Source: an uncultured Lachnospiraceae bacterium
Lineage (GTDB): Bacteria > Bacillota > Clostridia > Lachnospirales > Lachnospiraceae
Direction: 5' to 3'
DNA length: 64,000 bases
Assembly (NCBI GenBank): GCA_947172645.1
Contig: CAMWBY010000014.1
Coordinates: 62,001 to 126,000, forward strand
Shown: one piece after another, positions 57,159-64,000 of the stretch
Layout: every line of letters begins with the position of its first letter
Numbering within the stretch: position 1 is the first letter of the stretch
Made by a program: the position numbers and the translations under genes
The notes under the pieces: model-generated
Seen by the model: only the letters and a program-made list of their open reading frames with translations
Database searches by the model: none
What the model was told of the DNA's origin: nothing

Positions 57159-58553
57159 TTATTCCCCTGTAATCTCCCGGTATTCTTCCGTTCCCACATC
57201 GCTCCAGGCTTTCTTGCCGGAGGCCACTACCTTGTTCGTATCTGTCTCCACCGCATACATATCCATAATCACTTCATCATCCATCCCTTCTGCAGAGCGA
57301 TACAGTACAAAAAGCTCACATGCCCCGTTCTTAGAAGGACGGTCGTATACAAAACGGTAATGATATGTCCCACCGCCCGGTTCATTCGACTCCCTACTGC
57401 CTAAATCAATATAAAGATTCCCTTTTGCATTAAAACAGACCTCATAAGAATACCCCTCTTTTGCAAATACCTCGTCATACAACACTTTTGCAGCAATCTC
57501 CCTGCTATCCGGTTCTATGTCTGATACATTTTCCCCGGTCTCAAACTCCGTCCCGAATGTGCTCTCATCAGATTCACCTTCGCCATATTGTAAGGTATTG
57601 TCAGATTCTTCCTCTTCTTCTGTAACCTGCTCGTAATAAAACTCCGAATCTCCAAACTCTATCCATATATAACCTTCAATCTGATTTGCCCTCGGAATCA
57701 GCGGTTCCTCCAAATAATCGCCGCTGTCCCCAAAAGGCACCTTGCCTGTCAGTTTTCCCTCACTTTCCTTATATGAAAACCAGATACTGCACAGTTTATC
57801 ATCAAAAAAATCTGTCTTACCCATAGCATAAACAATCAATTGTTCTATGTCTTGTGCGGCTTCCGGTATATCCTCCGCACCGTCAAACTCCACATACATA
57901 TGCCCGTTCATGCCTGTACCTGAATCCGACACATAATAGCTGCGCTCCATTCCAAGCTCCTCATACCCATCCAACAGATATTTTAGAACCATTCCCTCCA
58001 CATAATCATCTTCAAATTCCATATTCGACACATATACATTCACCTTGACTTCCGGAAATTCCTTGTCGCATAGTTTACCGCTTCCTGTCCGGTCAGCCAT
58101 AAATTTTCTGTGATACTTCTTCTCCAAATATTGAATCTTCGTTTCATCCGTAATTTCTGTAGGAACCTTGAAAAATACTGCTGCCGGACGGTAATAGGAA
58201 TAAGACGGGTCACCAAAAAAACCTCCTCTTTCCGTCACCAAGAGGTCTTCTGCAAGCTTCCTCTCTCTTTCCACAGTAAAGGAAAGAAATAACGCCATAC
58301 AGAACGCACACACTGCATATATCGCTACCGCGGCGCCAACAAGAAGCCACTTTCTATTCCAATCACGTTTATGCACCCAGGATATCAGCACAATCAAAAG
58401 AAACAACGGCAGTATCATCCCTGCCGTTACTTTTCCTATAACATCCACCCATGTACGCAATGAAAACTCTGTAATAGAGAGCAGGCCGGATACAACAATA
58501 TACAAAACCGATACACAGGCCAAAGCGCAGGCCGCTCTTTTTAAATCTCTCAT
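57159..58553 (-). CDS. Membrane protein of unknown function
   Basis: Three N-terminal TM segments and a large acidic extracytoplasmic domain. Confidence 0.65.
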   Translation of the reverse strand: MRDLKRAACALACVSVLYIVVSGLLSITEFSLRTWVDVIGKVTAGMILPLFLLIVLISWVHKRDWNRKWLLVGAAVAIYAVCAFCMALFLSFTVERERKLAEDLLVTERGGFFGDPSYSYYRPAAVFFKVPTEITDETKIQYLEKKYHRKFMADRTGSGKLCDKEFPEVKVNVYVSNMEFEDDYVEGMVLKYLLDGYEELGMERSYYVSDSGTGMNGHMYVEFDGAEDIPEAAQDIEQLIVYAMGKTDFFDDKLCSIWFSYKESEGKLTGKVPFGDSGDYLEEPLIPRANQIEGYIWIEFGDSEFYYEQVTEEEEESDNTLQYGEGESDESTFGTEFETGENVSDIEPDSREIAAKVLYDEVFAKEGYSYEVCFNAKGNLYIDLGSRESNEPGGGTYHYRFVYDRPSKNGACELFVLYRSAEGMDDEVIMDMYAVETDTNKVVASGKKAWSDVGTEEYREITGE

Positions 58554-58591
58554 ATGTCCATCCCTTATCAAAATATACCTTATACCAAAAA

Positions 58592-58623
58592 GGCAACCAC
58601 CCCGTTAAAAAATGTTGGTTGCC
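58592..58623 (-). terminator. Hairpin terminator
   Basis: ggcaacca...tggttgcc followed on the minus strand by TTTTTGG. Confidence 0.7.
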
Positions 58624-58638
58624 TCTTCGCTCGTTTTA

Positions 58639-60768
58639 TTACATAAACTCCAAAAAGTTCTTAAGCACATGGTCCTCATACCGCAAAATAATCGCTGAGA
58701 CTGGCGGAAGCGTGATGGTAACTTTACCTGCTTTTACCTGATATTCCATGTCTTCGACTGTGTATCCGTCCGCCGTGGTAAGCAGGAGGCGGTTCATTGT
58801 GCATTCCCTTGGCACACCTAAGTACCAGACGCTCAATTCTTTCGTAATCTCATAATCGTTATTGTTAATCAGAATCACCGACTGTCCCTGCCTGGTAAAC
58901 CTGCCATAACCAATTACATTATAATCACTTTCCATATGCTGTAAGGAACCGGTCAGAAACTCCTTGTTTTCCTTATGGATACGGATAATGTCTTTATGGA
59001 ATTGAATCAGCTCCTTATCCTCATGTCCCCAAGGATATGTCCGTCTGTTATCCGGGTCGGTAAAGCCGCATACGCCTGCTTCATCGCCATAGTAGATTGT
59101 AGGCGCGCCCGGCCATGTCATCTGGATAACCACAGCCTCCCTCAAAACTGCCTTATTGACTCCCACATTCGCCGCTTCAGGACCAAGCGTATTCGTCCTG
59201 CCGACTCTTCTGTTCGTCCTGGTCAGGAAACGGGAATGGTCGTGGTTAGACAACTCATTCATAGCTACTTGTAAGGAAGGCGTCGTAAAGCTCGCGCCGT
59301 GATGCCGCATGGCGCCCCAAAAGCTGTCCGCATTGCCCCTTAAGTCTTCCCTGTAGTCGTCGCTGTGCTTCTGCATACCTGTTAGGAACCACGTCACCGG
59401 CTCCATAAAGGCGTCGTAATTCATGACAGTATCCCACTCGTCGCCCTGTAGCCAATCCTTCGGACTTCCATAATGCTCTGCCAGAATAATCGCCTCCGGG
59501 TTAACCATCTTAACCATCTTGCGGAATTCTTTCCAGAAACGATGGTTAAATTCCGGCGAATGCCCTAAATCCGCCGCAACGTCCAATCTCCATCCATCCA
59601 CGTTATACGGAGGTGAAACCCATTTGCGGGCAATATATAATACATAATCCACCAAATGTTTGGAATTTTCATAATTTAGCTTGGGTAACGTGTCATGTCC
59701 CCACCAACCGTCATAGGAACCGTTGTAGGGCCACGTATGGTCATTCAGGAAAGCAAAATAATCATGATACTCGCTGTCCTGCGCAATGTAAGCGCCTTTC
59801 GCATAACCCGGCGCATTCTCATAGATGCGCTCCCTGTCCATCCATTTATTAAAAGACCCGCAATGATTGAACACGCCGTCAAGAATTACTTTCATTCCCC
59901 TGCGGTGCGCTTCCTTGACTACCTCCGCAAAGAACGCATTACTCGCCTCTAAATTATCTTTATTGGACACCCGGTCAATATAGCGCGTAGCAAAACGGTT
60001 CTCACTCTGGTCAGGTCTTAGCAGTTCACCCTCGTCATGAACAATCTTTCCAAAATGAGGGTCAATATAATCATAATCCTGGATGTCGTATTTGTGGTTA
60101 GAGGGAGATACAAACAACGGATTAAAATAAATGACATCCACACCCAACTCCTGCAGGTAATCCATCTTATCAAGCACACCCTGCAAATCGCCGCCATAAA
60201 ACTCCCTGACTCCCATAGTCGCCGGATACTTATTCCAGTCTTCTACCCTGACTGTCTTATCCCCGATGTACTGGTACTCATTCGTAAGCACATCGTTGGA
60301 AGGGTCTCCATTATAAAAACGGTCCACATAGATTTGATAAAAAACCGCGCCTTTCGCCCAATCCGGCGTCTTAAATCCCGGAATCAATTGGAAATGATAA
60401 TATTCGTTAAGGTCTCTGCAGACACCCCGCATATCATAGTAACAGCTAATCCTGCCCGCATGCACTTCAAAATAATAAATTAATTTCTCATTCTCTAACT
60501 GTACGGAATGGGAATAGAAATCGAAATCCTCACTGGACTCCGTCTTCATCATCAGGTGCTTCTCACCCTTACTCACGAAAAAAACCCGGTCAATATTATT
60601 CCTTGCAGCCCGGAAATAGATTGTAACTTCTCCGTACGCGCTTGGCTCAGGCGGACATACATAGTCCTCCGTCATATCCGAAAACAGCGCTTTCCTGTTG
60701 AACACCGGACGCATGGTAGAAATGTAATGCTGATTCTTCTCTGCTTTTTGAACTTGGCTGATATCCAT
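58639..60768 (-). CDS. Glycoside hydrolase family 13 alpha-glycosidase (neopullulanase-like)
   Basis: DVIYFNPLF, GMKVILDGVFNHCG, GWRLDVAADLGH, ILAEHYG, NELSNHDHSRFL. Confidence 0.94.
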   Translation of the reverse strand: MDISQVQKAEKNQHYISTMRPVFNRKALFSDMTEDYVCPPEPSAYGEVTIYFRAARNNIDRVFFVSKGEKHLMMKTESSEDFDFYSHSVQLENEKLIYYFEVHAGRISCYYDMRGVCRDLNEYYHFQLIPGFKTPDWAKGAVFYQIYVDRFYNGDPSNDVLTNEYQYIGDKTVRVEDWNKYPATMGVREFYGGDLQGVLDKMDYLQELGVDVIYFNPLFVSPSNHKYDIQDYDYIDPHFGKIVHDEGELLRPDQSENRFATRYIDRVSNKDNLEASNAFFAEVVKEAHRRGMKVILDGVFNHCGSFNKWMDRERIYENAPGYAKGAYIAQDSEYHDYFAFLNDHTWPYNGSYDGWWGHDTLPKLNYENSKHLVDYVLYIARKWVSPPYNVDGWRLDVAADLGHSPEFNHRFWKEFRKMVKMVNPEAIILAEHYGSPKDWLQGDEWDTVMNYDAFMEPVTWFLTGMQKHSDDYREDLRGNADSFWGAMRHHGASFTTPSLQVAMNELSNHDHSRFLTRTNRRVGRTNTLGPEAANVGVNKAVLREAVVIQMTWPGAPTIYYGDEAGVCGFTDPDNRRTYPWGHEDKELIQFHKDIIRIHKENKEFLTGSLQHMESDYNVIGYGRFTRQGQSVILINNNDYEITKELSVWYLGVPRECTMNRLLLTTADGYTVEDMEYQVKAGKVTITLPPVSAIILRYEDHVLKNFLEFM

Positions 60769-60866
60769 GTTGTCTCGCTTTCTTTCAAAAATCTACGTAT
60801 TTATTATTTTATACTATCTTGGGTCGATGTTCAAGAAGTTTAAACGACTTGTAATAAATACAAAGT

Positions 60867-60897
60867 AAAAAAGACAGCTATAAAAACTGTCTTTTTT
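60867..60897. terminator. Bidirectional terminator downstream of ftsH
   Basis: aaaaaagacag...ctgtctttttt. Confidence 0.75.
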
Positions 60898-61046
60898 AGA
60901 GAAGGTATTTCTTTCTTATGGGGTATAGCAAAAAACTATATAATGTATTGGGGGTTACAAGTAGTATAATAGCATAGCACCCCTGCGTCCACAATACCAA
61001 GGATTCACAAATATTACAATTTTGCTACACTGTTTTTGTGCATTTT

Positions 61047-62867
61047 TCATAAATTCTTCTCAAAGAGCTCCTCAAACTCCGCCCTGTTTATCTTTTCTTT
61101 CTTCAAAAGAAGCTCGGCACACCTGTGCAGTACATCCTCCTGCCCTAAGATAATGTCTTTCGCTTTCTTATAGCAGTCATCAATAATTGCTTTCACTTCT
61201 TTATCAATCTCGCCCGAAATCACTTCACTGTGGTTCTTCGCATGAGCCAAATCCCTGCCGATAAATACTTCGTCGTCATCGTCATCATAATTAATCACGC
61301 CGATGTTATCCGACATACCGTAACGCGTAACCATCCTGCGGGCTACTTTCGTCGCTTTCTTAATATCGCTGGACGCGCCCGTGGTGATATCGTCAAAGAT
61401 AATTTCCTCCGCGATTCGCCCGCCTAAAGATACCATAATATCCTGTAGCATTTTGCCCTTCGTTAAGAACATCTCATCCTTCTCAGGAAGCGGCATCGTG
61501 TAGCCCGCCGCACCGATTCCGGTAGGAATGATAGAAACGGTATACACAGGCCCAACATCTGGCAGCAGATGGAACAAAATCGCATGTCCCGCCTCATGAT
61601 AAGCCGTAATCTTCTTTTCCTTATCGGAAATGACACGGCTCTTCTTCTCCGCGCCGATTCCTACCTTCACAAATGCCCTCTTGATGTCTTCCTGTTTGAT
61701 AAACACTCTTTTGTCCATGGCTGCATTAATCGCTGCTTCATTCAAGAGATTCTCCAAGTCCGCTCCCGTAAATCCGGCTGTCGTCTGGGCAATCTGGGAA
61801 AGGTCAACATCATCGCCCAGAGGCTTATTCTGGGAATGCACTTTCAGAATGTCTTCTCTGCCTCTCACATCCGGGGCTGCAACTGTAATCTTCCTGTCGA
61901 AACGCCCCGGCCTCATAATTGCCGGGTCTAAGATATCCACGCGGTTGGTCGCCGCCATAACGATAATTCCTTCGTTGACACCAAAACCGTCCATCTCCAC
62001 AAGGAGCTGATTCAATGTCTGCTCGCGCTCGTCATGTCCGCCTCCCATACCTGTACCACGCCGTCTCGCCACGGCATCAATCTCATCGATAAAAATAATG
62101 CAGGGAGCATGTCTCTTCGCCTCCGCAAACATGTCGCGCACACGGGAAGCGCCCACACCCACAAACATCTCCACGAAATCAGAACCGGAAATACTAAAGA
62201 AAGGCACATTGGCCTCTCCTGCAATCGCCTTGGCAAGCAATGTCTTTCCTGTACCGGGAGCGCCTTCTAAAAGCACGCCTTTCGGAATACGCGCCCCTAC
62301 CTTCGTAAACTTACCAGGGTCCTTGAGAAATTCCACAATCTCTTCCAGTTCCTCTTTTTCTTCCTTAAGGCCGGCGACGCCGTCCAGCTTCAGCTTATTC
62401 TCCCCGCCCATAGTCAGCTTCGCGCGGCTCCTGCCGAAATTCATCATCTTGCCGCCACCACCGCCGTTGGCGTTCTGCGCATTCATCATCACGAAAAAGA
62501 ATACGCACACGATTACCACAAGCAAAATCGGAAATACACTGTTCAAAAACCAACTTTCCTCCGGTACGTTGTCCACCGTAGGGTCCATGCCGTAATCCCG
62601 AATCAGTGTCTCCATCTCTGTCACATCCGTCACATACAGAATATGCTCTTCGCCGTTCTTCAGCGTGACTTCAAGAGAGCCTGTGGGCGTATCTTTATTG
62701 GGACAGATATTGATGATTGCAACCTCATTATTCTCAAGCTGGTTCAAAAACTGCCCCTTCGTATAATCACTGTTCTGCACCCGCAGCGTACCAATCCAGA
62801 CTGTAAACAGAAGCAGACCAATGATTATTACAAAGTATAAATAGAAACTCTTATTATTCCTGTTCAA
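61047..62867 (-). CDS. ftsH: ATP-dependent zinc metalloprotease FtsH
   Basis: [24 protein letters not shown]+ motifs, [13 protein letters not shown]. Confidence 0.97.
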   Translation of the reverse strand: MNRNNKSFYLYFVIIIGLLLFTVWIGTLRVQNSDYTKGQFLNQLENNEVAIINICPNKDTPTGSLEVTLKNGEEHILYVTDVTEMETLIRDYGMDPTVDNVPEESWFLNSVFPILLVVIVCVFFFVMMNAQNANGGGGGKMMNFGRSRAKLTMGGENKLKLDGVAGLKEEKEELEEIVEFLKDPGKFTKVGARIPKGVLLEGAPGTGKTLLAKAIAGEANVPFFSISGSDFVEMFVGVGASRVRDMFAEAKRHAPCIIFIDEIDAVARRRGTGMGGGHDEREQTLNQLLVEMDGFGVNEGIIVMAATNRVDILDPAIMRPGRFDRKITVAAPDVRGREDILKVHSQNKPLGDDVDLSQIAQTTAGFTGADLENLLNEAAINAAMDKRVFIKQEDIKRAFVKVGIGAEKKSRVISDKEKKITAYHEAGHAILFHLLPDVGPVYTVSIIPTGIGAAGYTMPLPEKDEMFLTKGKMLQDIMVSLGGRIAEEIIFDDITTGASSDIKKATKVARRMVTRYGMSDNIGVINYDDDDDEVFIGRDLAHAKNHSEVISGEIDKEVKAIIDDCYKKAKDIILGQEDVLHRCAELLLKKEKINRAEFEELFEKNL

Positions 62868-62882
62868 AATTAACCTCTCTTA

Positions 62883-63407
62883 TTAATCAAATTTTACGAC
62901 GCCGATATATGGCAGGTTACGGTATTTCTGGTCATAATCCAGGCCATAGCCTACCACAAACTCATCAGGAATCTCGAAACCAGTATAATCTACCTTGACG
63001 TCCACCACTCTTCTCTCCGGTTTATCAAGCAAGGTACACAGCTTGACGTTAGACGGTCCCCGGTCTCTCAACATTTCCAACAGATAACTCAGAGTTCTTC
63101 CGGAATCCACAATATCCTCCACAACGATTACTTCCTTATCCCTAAGCGGCTCGTCCAGGTCCTTTACGATTTTTACGACGCCGCTGGATTTCGTATCCCC
63201 GCCGTAACTGGATACGGACATAAAATCGATGGACACCGGCACGGTAATTCTTTTGGCAAGCTCGCACATAAAGAAACTGCCGCCTTTGAGCACACATACC
63301 AGATGTACTCTTTTCCCGGCATAATCTTTGGAAATCTGCTCACCGATTTCCTGGATTCTCTTATCTACTTCTTCCTCAGACAATAACACTTCAATTCGTT
63401 CCGCCAT
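62883..63407 (-). CDS. hpt: Hypoxanthine phosphoribosyltransferase
   Basis: LVCVLKGGSFFMCEL, VIVVEDIVDSGRTLSYLL. Confidence 0.96.
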   Translation of the reverse strand: MAERIEVLLSEEEVDKRIQEIGEQISKDYAGKRVHLVCVLKGGSFFMCELAKRITVPVSIDFMSVSSYGGDTKSSGVVKIVKDLDEPLRDKEVIVVEDIVDSGRTLSYLLEMLRDRGPSNVKLCTLLDKPERRVVDVKVDYTGFEIPDEFVVGYGLDYDQKYRNLPYIGVVKFD

Positions 63408-64000
63408 GACATCCTCCTCTTAGCTGTACCTGTAAGATACGCGTTGTGTTTTCATCCACCTTATAGCGCTGGCTTATCCGATAGCCGGGTATCCACATAA
63501 CATGTGCCCCGTCAGCCAGTATATACATACTGTCACGCCGCATTTTGGGGATTTTCTCATTAATCATATATTGCTTGACCGACTTTGTATGAAGCGCGGC
63601 ATCGATAGCCAGATAATCTCCCTGCCTTCTTGTGCGCAAAAACAAAGTCGTAGTTATTTTATCATAATCGAACCATTTCGTATATCTATTTTCCGGAATA
63701 TTTTGCTCTTTTCCAGGGAATATTCCTGTATTTTCCAATAATGTGAAAGTATAAACCCCTTCGTGGGGCACCACAATCTCCGCAGGAGGCTCCACCATAT
63801 ATTCTTGTCCGCTCCATACACAATCTTTGCCAGAATCCGTGTCTTTATCCACATTCCGGTACAAAATAAGCCTCCCATACTCCTTATATGCCTTTATCCC
63901 ATAGGGAAGAGAAAGCTCCTTGCTTCCTTCCTTCATTGTCAATCCCATCAAATCCGCTATATGCTGCCCGGTAATATCTTTCCTATAGGGAGTCAACCGT
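63391..64000 (-). CDS. tilS: tRNA(Ile)-lysidine synthase, C-terminal part (partial at right edge)
   Basis: Gene order tilS-hpt-ftsH is conserved in Firmicutes; ...RRQGDYLAIDAALHTKSVKQYMINEKIPKMRRDSMYILADGAHVMWIPGYRIS is TilS C-terminal-like. The frame is open to the window edge. Confidence 0.9.
   Translation of the reverse strand, partial: RLTPYRKDITGQHIADLMGLTMKEGSKELSLPYGIKAYKEYGRLILYRNVDKDTDSGKDCVWSGQEYMVEPPAEIVVPHEGVYTFTLLENTGIFPGKEQNIPENRYTKWFDYDKITTTLFLRTRRQGDYLAIDAALHTKSVKQYMINEKIPKMRRDSMYILADGAHVMWIPGYRISQRYKVDENTTRILQVQLRGGCHGGTN

Noticed and set aside
63994-63996. Start codon of the 201-aa ORF at the right edge
   Set aside because: It is a TTG inside TilS; the frame stays open to the window edge, so this is a partial gene, not a true start.
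1-64000. CRISPR arrays, rRNA, tRNA, prophage
   Set aside because: No direct-repeat/spacer arrays, no tRNA cloverleaf or rRNA sequence noticed by eye, and no phage structural genes. A tRNAscan-SE/CRISPR finder run would be needed to exclude them formally.

Overview
The window looks like a Clostridia chromosome segment (Lachnospiraceae-like; this is inferred from gene content only). Roughly bp 1-22,430 is one minus-strand type VII (ESX/WXG100) secretion locus. It contains an EssC-like FHA/FtsK-SpoIIIE ATPase with three P-loops, an EsaB/YukD-like protein, five different WXG100-type proteins and a possible EspG-like chaperone. It also contains a LytTR regulator and an embedded Ser/Thr phosphorylation circuit: a transmembrane Hanks kinase with TPRs, two PP2C phosphatases and a VWA-TM-FHA protein. 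A tandem array of five membrane-anchored TPR proteins plus one decayed copy is present; most copies carry YD/RHS-like C-termini. At the left edge is the 5' end of an RHS/DUF6531-type polymorphic toxin, which the ORF track misses because it runs off the window. The most striking unexplained signal is a short linear motif, [ST]D[TS]STM(A/M)(L/I)WE, together with TEI(L/M). It appears symmetrically duplicated in a ~125-residue insertion in the kinase activation segment and again beside the FHA domain of the VWA protein. This suggests a dedicated phospho-switch for the secretion machine. The remaining ~41 kb is mostly ordinary chromosome: ABC transporter plus LytTR/GHKL system, ROK kinase, acetyltransferases, MATE, Hsp20, several ECF sigma operons, YobI/KAP-like NTPase, PocR hybrid kinase, amylase-family enzyme, FtsH, Hpt and TilS. 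It contains several small overlooked features: a 37-aa ORF with consensus promoter and terminator ahead of a methyltransferase, a stand-alone FtsX extracellular domain in an ECF sigma operon, putative ECF promoters, LytTR half-site repeats and a dispersed 31-bp hairpin element. All family calls were made by reading sequence; no database search was run.
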